NCBI GenBank assembly: GCA_907163375.1
Contig: CAJQUW010006967.1
Span: 310,001-374,000, forward strand
Direction of reading: 5' to 3'
From: Prostheceraeus crozeri
Taxonomy: Eukaryota; Platyhelminthes; Polycladida; Euryleptidae
Length of the DNA stretch: 64,000 bases
Part shown: positions 22,787 through 34,495 of the stretch, piece by piece
Numbering within the stretch: the stretch's first letter is position 1
How the letters are laid out: each line of letters begins with the position of its first letter
The notes under the pieces: model-generated
What the model was told of the DNA's origin: nothing
Seen by the model: the letters and a program-made list of their open reading frames with translations, nothing else
Database searches by the model: none
Translations under genes and position numbers: made by a program

Positions 22787-25700
22787 TTTCAGATGTTGAA
22801 GTTGTACATAACTCGATGAAATCTCATTCGAAATAGACTTTGACTGTCTGATGTGTGTCTCAAGTATTTTCAAATGATGTTTAGATAATCTCTGAGCTGA
22901 ATGCTTTGCTGGGATAGAGTGCTTTGAAAAATGCAGCTATCTGTCGTCTCGAGTGTGTTGATTTCCGATGCTCACACGTTTCAGATGTTGAAGTTGTACA
23001 TAACTCGATGAAATCCCATTCGAAATAGACTTTGACTGTCTGATGTGTGTCTCAAGTAATTTCAAATGATGTCTAGATAATCTCTGAGCTGAATGGTTTG
23101 CTGGGGTAGAGTGCTTTGAAAAATGCAGCTATCTGTCGTCTTGAGTGTGTTGATTTCCGACTCTCACATGTTTCAGATGCTTTGCTGGGATAGAGTGCTT
23201 TCATAAATTCAGCTATCTGTCGTCTTGAGTGTGTTGATTTCCGACTCTCACACGTTTCAGATGTTGAAGTTGTACATACCTCGATGAAATCCCATTCGAA
23301 ATAGACTTTGACTGTCTGATGTGTGTCTCAAGTATTTTCAAATGATGTTTAGATAATCTCTGAGCTGAATGGTTTGCTGGGGTAGAGTGCTTTGAAAAAT
23401 TCAGCTATCTGTCGTCTCGAGTGTGTTGATTTCCGATGCTCACACGTTTCAGATGTTGAAGTTGTACATAACTCGATGAAATCCCATTCGAAATAGACTT
23501 TGACTGTCTGATGTGTGTCTCAAGTATTTTCAAATGATGTCTAGAAGATCTCTGAGCTGAATGGTTTGCTGGGGTAGAGTGCTTTTATAAATTCAGCTAT
23601 CTGTCATCTTGAGTCTGTTGATTTCCGATTCTCACACGTTTCAGATGTTGAAGTTGTACATAACTCGATGAAATCTCATTCGAAATAGACTTTGACTGTC
23701 TGATGTGTGTCTCAAGTAATTTCAAATGATGTCTAGATAATCTCTGAGCTGAATGCTTTGCTGGGATAGAGTGCTTTGAAAAATGCAGCTATCTGTCGTC
23801 TTGGGTGTGTTGATTTCCGACTCTCACACGTTTCAGATGCTTTGCTGGGATAGAGTGCTTTCATAAATTCAGCTATCTGTCGTCTCGAGTGTGTTGATTT
23901 CCGACTCTCACATGTTTCAGATGTTGAAGTTGTACATAACTCGATGAAATCCCATTCGAAATAGACTTTGACTGTCTGATGTGTGTCTCAAGTATTTTCA
24001 AATGATGTCTAGAAGATCTCTGAGCTGAATGGTTTGCTGGGGTAGAGTGCTTTGAAAAATGCAGCTATCTGTCGTCTTGAGTGTGTTGATTTCCGACTCT
24101 TACACGTTTCAGATGTTGAAGTTGTACATAACTCGATGAAATCCCATTCGAAATAGACTTTAACTGTCTGATGTGTGTCTCAAGTATTTTCAAATGATGT
24201 CTAGAAGATCTCTGAGCTGAATGCTTTGCTGGGGTAGAGTGCTTTCATAAATTCAGCTATCTGTCGTCTCGAGTGTGTTGATTTCCGACTCTCACACGTT
24301 TCAGATGTTGAAGTTGTACATAACTCGATGAAATCCCATTCGAAATAGACTTTGACTGTCTGATGTGTGTCTCAAGTATTTTCAAATGATGTCTAGATAA
24401 TCTCTGAGCTGAATGCTTTGCTGGGATAGAGTGCTTTGAAAAATGCAGCTATCTGTCGTCTTGAGTGTGTTGATTTCCGACTCTTACATGTTTCAGATGC
24501 TTTGCTGGGATAGAGTGCTTTCATAAATTCAGCTATCTGTCGTCTTGAGTGTGTTGATTTCCGACTCTCACACGTTTCAGATGTTGAAGTTGTACATACC
24601 TCGATGAAATCCCATTCGAAATAGACTTTGACTGTCTGATGTGTGTCTCAAGTATTTTCAAATGATGTTTAGATAATCTCTGAGCTGAATGGTTTGCTGG
24701 GGTAGAGTGCTTTGAAAAATGCAGCTATCTGTCGTCTCGAGTGTGTTGATTTCCGATGCTCACACGTTTCAGATGTTGAAGTTGTACATAACTCGATGAA
24801 ATCCCATTCGAAATAGACTTTGACTGTCTGATGTGTGTCTCAAGTATTTTCAAATGATGTCTAGAAGATCTCTGAGCTGAATGGTTTGCTGGGGTAGAGT
24901 GCTTTTATAAATTCAGCTATCTGTCATCTTGAGTCTGTTGATTTCCGATTCTCACACGTTTCAGATGTTGAAGTTGTACATAACTCGATGAAATCTCATT
25001 CGAAATAGACTTTGACTGTCTAATGTGTGTCTCAAGTAATTTCAAATGATGTCTAGATAATCTCTGAGCTGAATGCTTTGCTGGGATAGAGTGCTTTGAA
25101 AAATGCAGCTATCTGTCGTCTTGGGTGTGTTGATTTCCGACTCTCACACGTTTCAGATGCTTTGCTGGGATAGAGTGCTTTCATAAATTCAGCTATCTGT
25201 CGTCTCGAGTGTGTTGATTTCCGACTCTCACATGTTTCAGATGTTGAAGTTGTACATAACTCGATGAAATCCCATTCGAAATAGACTTTGACTGTCTGAT
25301 GTGTGTCTCAAGTATTTTCAAATGATGTCTAGATAATCTCTGAGCTGAATGCTTTGCTGGGGTAGAGTGCTTTGAAAAATGCAGCTATCTGTCGTCTCGA
25401 GTGTGTTGATTTCCGATGCTCACACGTTTCAGATGTTGAAGTTGTACATAACTCGATGAAATCTCATTCGAAATAGACTTTGACTGTCTGATGTGTGTCT
25501 CAAGTAATTTCAAATGATGTCTAGATAATCTCTGAGCTGAATGCTTTGCTGGGGTAGAGTGCTTTGAAAAATGCAACTATCTGTCGTCTTGAGTGTGTTG
25601 ATTTCCGGCTCTCACACGTTTCAGATGTTGAAGTTGTACATAACTCGATGAAATCTCATTCGAAATAGACTTTGACTGTCTGATGTGTGTCTCAAGTATT

Positions 25701-28700
25701 TTCAAATGATGTCTAGAAGATCTCTGAGCTGAATGCTTTGCTGGGGTAGAGTGCTTTCATAAATTCAGCTATCTGTCGTCTCGAGTGTGTTGATTTCCGA
25801 CTCTCACACGTTTCAGATGTTGAAGTTGTACATAACTCGATGAAATCCCATTCGAAATAGACTTTGACTGTCTGATGTGTGTCTCAAGTATTTTCAAATG
25901 ATGTCTAGATAATCTCTGAGCTGAATGCTTTGCTGGGATAGAGTGCTTTGAAAAATGCAGCTATCTGTCGTCTTGAGTGTGTTGATTTCCGACTCTCACA
26001 CGTTTCAGATGTTGAAGTTGTACATAACTCGATGAAATCTCATTCGAAATAGACTTTGACTGTCTGATGTGTGTCTCAAGTAATTTCAAATGATGTCTAG
26101 ATAATCTCTGAGCTGAATGCTTTGCTGGGATAGAGTGCTTTGAAAAATGCAGCTATCTGTCGTCTTGAGTGTGTTGATTTCCGACTCTCACATGTTTCAG
26201 ATGCTTTGCTGGGATAGAGTGCTTTCATAAATTCAGCTATCTGTCGTCTTGAGTGTGTTGATTTCCGACTCTCACACGTTTCAGATGTTGAAGTTGTACA
26301 TACCTCGATGAAATCTCATTCGAAATAGACTTTGACTGTCTGATGTGTGTCTCACGTATTTTCAAATGATGTTTAGATAATCTCTGAGCTGAATGGTTTG
26401 CTGGGGTAGAGTGCTTTGAAAAATGCAGCTATCTGTCATCTTGAGTCTGTTGATTTCCGACTCTCACACGTTTCAGATGTTGAAGTTGTACATAACTCGA
26501 TGAAATCCCATTCGAAATAGACTTTGACTGTCTGATGTGTGTCTCAAGTAATTTCAAATGATGTCCAGAAGATCTCTGAGCTGAATGGTTTGCTGGGGTA
26601 GAGTGCTTTTATAAATTCAGCTATCTGTCATCTTGAGTGTGTTGATTTCCGATTCTCACACGTTTCAGATGTTGAAGTTGTACATAACTCGATGAAATCT
26701 CATTCGAAATAGACTTTGACTGTCTGATGTGTGTCTCAAGTAATTTCAAATGATGTCTAGATAATCTCTGAGCTGAATGCTTTGCTGGGATAGAGTGCTT
26801 TGAAAAATGCAGCTATCTGTCGTCTTGGGTGTGTTGATTTCCGACTCTCACACGTTCAGATGCTTTGCTGGGATAGAGTGCTTTCATAAATTCAGCTATC
26901 TGTCGTCTCGAGTGTGTTGATTTCCGACTCTCACACGTTTCAGATGTTGAAGTTGTACATAACTCGATGAAATCCCATTCGAAATAGACTTTGACTGTCT
27001 GATGTGTGTCTCAAGTATTTTCAAATGATGTCTAGAAGATCTCTGAGCTGAATGCTTTGCTGGGGTAGAGTGCTTTGAAAAATGCAGCTATCTGTCGTAT
27101 TGAGTGTGTTGATTTCCGACTCTCACACGTTTCAGATGTTGAAGTTGTACATAACTCGATGAAATCCCATTCGAAATAGACTTTGACTGTCTGATGTGTG
27201 TCTCAAGTATTTTCAAATGATGTCTAGAAGATCTCTGAGCTGAATGCTTTGCTGGGGTAGAGTGCTTTGAAAAATTCAGCTATCTGTCGTCTCGAGTGTG
27301 TTGATTTCCGACTCTCACACGTTTCAGATGTTGAAGTTGTACATAACTCGATGAAATCCCATTCGAAATAGACTTTGACTGTCTGATGTGTGTCTCAAGT
27401 ATTTTCAAATGATGTCTAGAAGATCTCTGAGCTGAATGCTTTGCTGGGGTAGAGTGCTTTGAAAAATGCAGCTATCTGTCGTCTTGAGTGTGTTGATTTC
27501 CGGCTCTAACACGTTTCAGATGTTGAAGTTGTACATAACTCGATGAAATCTCATTCGAAATAGACTTTGACTGTCTGATGTGTGTCTCAAGTAATTTCAA
27601 ATGATGTCTAGATAATCTCTGAGCTGAATGCTTTGCTGGGATAGAGTGCTTTGAAAAATGCAGCTATCTGTCGTCTCGAGTGTGTTGATTTCCGATGCTC
27701 ACACGTTTCAGATGTTGAAGTTGTACATAACTCGATGAAATCTCATTCGAAATAGACTTTGACTGTCTGATGTGTGTCTCAAGTAATTTCAAATGATGTC
27801 TAGAAGATCTCTGAGCTGAATGGTTTGCTGGGATAGAGTGCTTTGAAAAATGCAACTATCTGTCGTCTTGAGTGTGTTGATTTCCGATTCTCACACGTTT
27901 CAGATGTTTAAGTTGTACATAACTCGATGAAATCTCATTCGAAATAGACTTTGACTGTCTGATGTGTGTCTCAAGTAATTTCAAATGATGTCTAGATAAT
28001 CTCTGAGCTGAATGCTTTGCTGGGGTAGAGTGCTTTGAAAAATGCAGCTATCTGTCGTCTTGGGTGTGTTGATTTCCGACTCTCACACGTTTCAGATGCT
28101 TTGCTGGGATAGAGTGCTTTGAAAAATGCAGCTATCTGTCGTCTTGGGTGTGTTGATTTCCGACTCTCACACGTTTCAGATGTTGAAGTTGTACATAACT
28201 CGATGAAATCCCATTCGAAATAGACTTTGACTGTCTGATGTGTGTCTCAAGTATTTTCAAATGATGTCTAGAAGATCTCTGAGCTGAATGCTTTGCTGGG
28301 GTAGAGTGCTTTGAAAAATGCAGCTATCTGTCGTCTCGAGTGTGTTGATTTCCGATTCTCACACGTTTCAGATGTTGAAGTTGTACATAACTCGATGAAA
28401 TCCCATTCGAAATAGACTTTGACTGTCTGATGTGTGTCTCAAGTAATTTCAAATGATGTCTAGATAATCTCTGAGCTGAATGCTTTGCTGGGATAGAGTG
28501 CTTTGAAAAATGCAGCTATCTGTCGTCTCGAGTGTGTTGATTTCCGATGCTCACACGTTTCAGATGTTGAAGTTGTACATAACTCGATGAAATCCCATTC
28601 GAAATAGACTTTGACTGTCTGATGTGTGTCTCAAGTAATTTCAAATGATGTTTAGATAATCTCTGAGCTGAATGCTTTGCTGGGATAGAGTGCTTTGAAA

Positions 28701-29226
28701 AATGCAACTATCTGTCGTCTTGAGTGTGTTGATTTCCGACTCTCACACGTTTCAGATGTTGAAGTTGTACATAACTCGATGAAATCCCATTCGAAATAGA
28801 CTTTGACTGTCTGATGTGTGTCTCAAGTAATTTCAAACTATGTTTAGATAATCTCTGAGCTGAATGCTTTGCTGGGGTAGAGTGCTTTGAAAAATGCAGC
28901 TATCTGTCGTCTTGAGTGTGTTGATTTCCGACTCTCACACGTTTCAGATGTTGAAGTTGTACATAACTCGATGAAATCCCATTCGAAATAGACTTTGACT
29001 GTATGATGTGTGTCTCAAGTAATTTCAAATGATGTCTAGATAATCTCTGAGCTGAATGCTTTGCTGGGGTTGAGTGCTTTGAAAAAATGCAGCTATGTCA
29101 TCTTGAGTGTGTTGATTTCCGACTCTCACACGTTTCAGATGTTGAAGTTGTACATAACTCGATGAAATCTCATTCGAAGTAGACTTTGGCTGTTTCAAGT
29201 AATGTCAAATGATGTGGAGAATATCC
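22787..29226. repeat. 192-bp satellite with 660/1320-bp higher-order structure
   Basis: About 30 monomers of 192 bp (for example CACGTTTCAGATGTTGAAG at 23251, 23443 and 23635) plus seven 84-bp short monomers with CAGATGCTTTGCTGGG at about 23171, 23831, 24491, 25151, 26195, 26854 and 28090. Short monomers recur every 660 bp (three long plus one short), or 660 plus whole multiples of 192. Blocks at 23171, 24491 and 26195 share private variants such as TACATACCTCG, giving a 1320-bp superunit. It sits between the 3' ends of the two convergent genes. Confidence 0.95.
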
Positions 29227-30070
29227 CTGGGCTGAATATTATGTTGATGTAGCATAATGAGTATATACCAGTCTTCTTCTCTTTTTGCTGATGGTGTTTT
29301 CCCGTTTTTGCGTTTTTGTTTTTTGTTGAAGTTGTCTGCAGCTCGATGAAATCATTTCAGGTACATGCTTGTGGCTATTTGCCTGAATGTCTCTGATTCG
29401 TTGATCGGAGCTGAGTCGACTGCCTGTTTTTCTCCTGGATTGACCTTGTTTGCATTTGAATTTGATTTTATGCTGAAATGCTCCATAATAGTTTAAATCA
29501 ACGTGTACGTCCAGGAAATCCACACCTTACTCTATGATCTGATATGAGAGTCGATTTAATTATTATTGATGTCGATTTCCTGTTTTTCATCCGATCATGA
29601 TAGGAATTTCAAATAGCTCTCTTTTGAATTCTACAGTTGCGACTGAGCTCATGGTTGCTGACATTAATCAAACAATTATTTTCAACATTATGAACGTCCG
29701 TATTAATATTTTTAGAGAATTTTTTGTGGTTGTAGATTTCCGGTGGGTTGTCGACTTCCTGTTTCTACAATTATGTGTGAGATTGTCTGATTGATTTTAT
29801 AGTACAACAGTTATAAAGATTTTTACGAACATAGAAACTGTTTTGTTTTCATCCAGAAGAATTGGTAATGCAGGATACGTAATTGTAAGTTGATGTTGAT
29901 TTTCTCCGGTGTTCCTCTAATGATCATTTCAGACTGGCTTTCTGCATGAGATGCTTACTTCGCAAGTGGAAGTGTAATTAGAATGATGTTTGACTTCCAT
30001 TATCCGCAAAATGAGAGCAGACCTTAATGGCAATTTCAACCAATATCAGTAATCAGGAGGGGGGAGAGAT
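29227..30070. other. Flank of the satellite, otherwise no feature recognised
   Basis: AT-rich; only the diverged monomer stands out. Confidence 0.35.
29325..29400. repeat. Diverged satellite monomer outside the array
   Basis: TGTTGAAGTTGT and CTCGATGAAATC, six bases apart, occur in the same order and spacing as in the satellite monomer, about 100 bp beyond the array end. The following sequence is only loosely similar. Confidence 0.6.
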
Positions 30071-30089
30071 GGGGGGGGGGGGGGGGGGG
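30071..30089. repeat. Poly-G run of 19
   Basis: Nineteen uninterrupted G, preceded by GGAGGGGGGAGAGAT. It marks the left edge of the strand-skewed block. Confidence 0.95.
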
Positions 30090-30109
30090 CTGAGATTCTT
30101 CACTTTTCC

Positions 30110-31860
30110 ACAGGCTACCACTACTAAAAGCAGCCCTGCACATAAAACTCACAAACACCCACTCTAATTCTTTTACTATGCAACTCGACAATCGTGTATC
30201 AGCCACCGTCAAGCTCTGTTCCTGAACAAAATCTAAGATTAAGTCTCACCCACGCAGATCCCTCAACACAGATAACCTTCATATCCACTAGCCGAACACC
30301 CCCTCGACTTACTGCAAAAACACCACTAACTACGCAGCTTTACCCACTCCACCCTCATACCCCGAAACCCAACATGAACCCAACCACAACCTGAAACATA
30401 ATCCACGACGGATCCAAGTATGCCCTAACCAAATACCAAACTCGACCCTATATGCAAGGTCCAAATGACGGCAAGACAAGAGGTCTGCAAATCCAAAACA
30501 ACCAAAACTCAAGAATGATTAACATCGAATACATATATAACACATCTCATGCTAAATCTGCCACTGCTTATTAATAGTGGCAAGCATAACCGAAATTTCA
30601 TCTGTTCGCACGGGTAACAAGCAGCCCATGATGATATACCATTCAAGGCCATATGTTGAATTGCCCACCACTCCAAAGTCTCTCCTCAAACCAAACCCTA
30701 CCCAATCACCACACCCGCCCCTATACACGATCTCTAAATAGTGGTACCCTCTCCACCATCCATAACTCCCTCTCAGCTTGGGTATCCCTATAAACCATAA
30801 TCTCATCTTTCCCAGTCACCTTGCTCCCCCGAACATCCTTCCACCAGACTAAAATCAAGCCCACCCCACCCTTTGTCACACGATATGCATCTCACAACCC
30901 TAGTCTAAAACTAACAAAATGCCCAATCATGTGCAAGATAAAGTCTTTCCCATAAAAAAACTTCAAACCAACGATCAAATCTAACCGTCCTTCACCCACC
31001 TGGCCTGCCAAAACCCAGTGCCCCAATCTGCCCCTGCCGGTCACCACTATACCCCAAAATAGATAAACCCACCCCATCCCCATAACCACCAACTTTTCCC
31101 CTACCCTTTACAACCTCTGCACGACTTCTCAAGTCCTAATATCTTCGATTCGTCCCCCAAAACCAATCCCATTGGTCCTACTCTAAAAACCCACCATAAA
31201 CGGCTCGACCAGTAACACCTGCTGGACACAGCACCATGTTAGGTGCTTTTTCCCACTACATCCGGCAATCCTGAACCACTCTGGGACATCTAAGTCACGC
31301 GGAAACGACATTAGTGCCCCATGGTGTACAGTCACCGACCGAGAATACAAAAACAAACCCACAAAATCCGCAAAAGCGTCAAATGAAGTAGAAAAGGAGA
31401 GATACAATTTTAGTAATTAAAAATATAAGTTATATCCTCTTCACTACCCATCACGCCAACAGACCACATACAACACAAAATCCCCCACCTCCACAAAAAA
31501 GAAACCTCACAGACCCCGGGGCTCAAGCACCATATCCCAACGCTCCCCTATCCCATCCCGAAAAGTGACCTCTCCGAGATCTTCTTAAATCCGCTCCGAA
31601 CACCCTAGTCTTCTCAACCGCCTCATTACCCCATTAAAAAGAAAATAAACTGACCCATCAAAAGTTCATTTCCGCCCTAGGCCTATGCTCTACTCGTCCC
31701 CCTCCCCCACAAGCTCAAAAAAATATAACACAACCCGGTGCGCTCAAACACCCCCACCCCTCTACCTCACAAGCAGCGCGACACATTCCTACGCCTCATA
31801 TATCATACTACCCGTTGCCCAACCACAACCCTTTGGTGGGACTTGTCAATCTCGTTCTGG
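30110..31860. other. Strongly strand-skewed C/A-rich block
   Basis: On the plus strand C and A dominate and G is very rare: line 30301-30360 has 26 C, 18 A, 12 T and 4 G. Similar skew holds to about 31860, where composition turns normal. No coding frame, family or RNA gene recognised on either strand; short open stretches on the G-rich minus strand show no known motifs. Confidence 0.8.
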
Positions 31861-32035
31861 CCCAAAGAATCTGATGCGACTTCGAGAAACAATTGCGTCC
31901 ACCTCCGTATATTTCAGGTCTGAATACTTCGACAAAGTGTTGCGTTCCTTGAGATGATTCTATAGCTTCGTTACTTAAATCACATGAAGCTTTCAGTGCT
32001 ACATTTTTGAAAAAAAATTATAGACACTATGACAG

Positions 32036-32464
32036 GACATGCCACTCTCAATTGCGCGTAAAGTGCACGTAATTACACATGACCCTAAACATCCGTGGCT
32101 ATGCGTGACATTGCTGCAACATCTGTCGGCAGTCCTGTTATATAGACAATTTGCGTTTCATGTGTCTGCATGTATCAGAGGCTAAACAATGTGATAGGAC
32201 CTCAATTTCATGCTCAGGGAAGACAGAACATGCTTAGCGGTTCATCCGTGGTTCTAGCGGCAACGCAGACAACTGTAGACGACGCGAAAACTATAAACGC
32301 TCGCCCGCACGTATTCATAAACATTCCCCATGTTTTAACAGCATCAGATCAAGTGATTTCTCACTCTTAGTGCAGCGCGCATGTAGGCGCGTAGAAGAAG
32401 AATGTCTTTAACCACGAATGTTTGGGGTGCTCCGTGATTATGCGTGAATTAAGCGTGGCATGTC
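32036..32464. mobile_element. MITE-like element with about 70-bp imperfect inverted ends
   Basis: Left end GACATGCCAC followed by AATTGCGCGTAAAG...AAACATCCGTGG. The right end is the inverted counterpart, with CACGAATGTTTGGGG, CGTGATTATGCGTGAATTAAGC and GTGGCATGTC. No target duplication is clear and no coding content is seen. Confidence 0.65.
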
Positions 32465-32773
32465 ACCTAGTGTATGGACTGCTGTTTCAATTGAATGAAA
32501 TATAATTGAAGCACTTTGATGAATACTGAAGTCTTTTTGGAATATGTAGGCCCCTATTCAACAAGATGTGGGATACATCTATTTAAACGTAGGCCTGGCC
32601 TACATCATTTTACATTTGGATCGAATGTTTCATTAAATTTCAGTTGCCTCTACTTGAGGAATATTGAGAGCATTTTTTACTTTTTTATTCTTCATAGGAC
32701 GAGTCCCAACTCCCAATCCACCATTTTATGGAGCGAGTTGGGACCTTAATGCCAAGATGTATAAAATCTATGA

Positions 32774-32862
32774 CCCCCCACCCCCCCCCCCACCCCCCCC
32801 CCCCCCCCCCCCCCACCCCCCCCCCCCCCCCCCCCCTCCCCCGCCCCCCCCCCCCCCCCCCC
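32774..32862. repeat. Poly-C tract, about 89 bp
   Basis: More than 90 percent C with a few A, T and G interruptions. Any proline-rich frame through it is an artefact. Could form i-motif (C strand) and G-quadruplex (complement). Confidence 0.95.
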
Positions 32863-34154
32863 AGCCTATATAATCAATGCCCCTCTCTCTCCCCCCAAAT
32901 TGAGGATATCAAACACATCATAAACAATTTGATCATGAATTAGGTCATACAGTAGTGTATTGTATGTCCAGTTTTGGCTTGCGATCTTGAATGAAAATCG
33001 ATTCTTTGATAAATAATTCAATCAATTCCCATTTTCCTTTCAAGGATTGCACACCTTTGCCGCCCAGGAGTGTATATAAATTTCGTTGCTTTGTTGATCC
33101 GAGTGTAAGCCCCTACGATTGAGTGACAGCTGTGCTCGAGCATAAGAAAGATATCAATTTTAGCATTTATACCCATCGTTTTGTGTGATTGCTCCAGCAA
33201 CTTTGCATATCGTTGTGATCAATATGATAATCGAAATATGTATATTGATGTGATTATCCGCATGAAACATAAATTATATATGTATGTATAAGTGATTGCA
33301 AGTGTTGCTTCAATTCTTAGATGAGATGCTCATGAATTACAATTAAGTACCATTTATGGAGAGAACTTCAACTGTTATGATACGAAAAATTAAGGAACTG
33401 ACTACATGTATATAGTCCCAATTCACCCACCACCGTTCCGCTACGGTATATAGAAACTCAGCCATCAGAGTAGTGTGTAGGAAGCCGGCAGGTGCACCCA
33501 AGTTGCATGAACCTCAAGAGGAGTCCAGTAGTAAAAGCCATTAAAATTAATGAATAATATGCTGTGATTTTGCAGTAGAACAAAGAATGGTGTATACAGT
33601 CATCCCACTTTCCGTAGAACTCACTTAAGAAACTTTGCAGAGAAAACATCGTTCTTTCTGGCAATTTATTAAAAATTCCTTATAAACACTTGTTTTTTCC
33701 GAAAACAGCTAACCACCGGCAAGCTAGCAAAATATTGCCAAATAATACAACATAAACTAAATTCATTAGTTCCGAGGCAAAATAGTATTCAACAAAATTA
33801 TGACTCGTCTAAAATCATAAACATATTCATGTAGAAATTGGCATTCTCGTCGATTATCTTATCACAACATTGAAGACTCAAACAACGTTACATTTCAAAT
33901 TATACCGTAAAATTTGAAGAAAATATAGTGAAGTATATGAAAAACAGGAATCATATCTCTCCAATCAGGCTCTTTCTACTTACAAAAAACAATCGATGGA
34001 AACCTGAAAGGTGACAACATTAAAAATAGAAAAAATAAAGAAAACATTAATACATTTTCTACAAAGATGTGACTAACAGCTACTTTACAAGATGGAAAGG
34101 AATTTTTTACATAATTTTATTTACACAACGCGTCGTGTCATATCCAGTGTACTT
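32863..34154. other. 3' flank of the NR5B gene
   Basis: AT-rich sequence; possible 3' UTR of the receptor next to its stop codon. No other feature recognised. Confidence 0.4.
34116..34121 (-). promoter_or_regulatory. Possible NR5B poly(A) signal
   Basis: AATAAA on the minus strand 34 bp past the stop codon. Close to the stop; another AATAAA lies near 33664-33669, so the real 3' end is uncertain. Confidence 0.3.
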
Positions 34155-34495
34155 TCATTGTTGCTGATGATGTTGAGTTGTAACATGGATTTGCGGATCC
34201 ATAATTCCCAATCCAGACACTTGCCCAGCACTTGAGTGGCTATTCTGTGCCTCTCTATCCGATCGTAACAGTTCCATTAATAGTGAGCTGGATTTGAGAT
34301 ACGGTGTGAGGTCTTGCTTTAATAACATATCACGCGCAAGGCCGCTGACTCGACCAAGTTCAGGGAGACGAACGAGCATGGCACTGAATTTGTCTTGCAT
34401 GTGAGGGAACTTTGCTAATGTGTATTTCATTAGACTTTGGGACACTGACTCTTGATATGTTCGCACTTGCGCAGCAGCCTTCAAACCAGGGATAT
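34155..34495 (-). CDS. Hr39: NR5B terminal exon: end of ligand-binding domain
   Basis: Acceptor TTCCTTTCAG; completes a split Asp codon (LLMQP-D-IPGLK). Contains [26 protein letters not shown] and a final LLMELLRSD, which fits the AF-2 helix consensus with the conserved Glu. After AF-2 there is a tail of about 35 residues ending in His/Gln repeats and TGA. Confidence 0.92.

Noticed and set aside
22787-29226. Satellite as protein-coding: unit lengths 192, 84 and 660 are all multiples of three, and a 63-codon minus-strand frame recurs
   Set aside because: Every monomer has an in-frame TAG, several variants add a TGA, and the frame has no ATG. The multiple-of-three lengths look coincidental.
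30110-31860. Nuclear copy of mitochondrial DNA, suggested by the strand skew
   Set aside because: No recognisable mitochondrial protein, rRNA or tRNA motif on either strand in my reading; kept only as an unexplained skew.
30110-31860. Cytosine-deaminase type hypermutation as cause of the skew
   Set aside because: Deamination would lower C and raise T on one strand without raising G; here the minus-strand G content itself is very high.
32660-32945. Proline-rich open frames
   Set aside because: They are the poly-C tract read as CCC codons.
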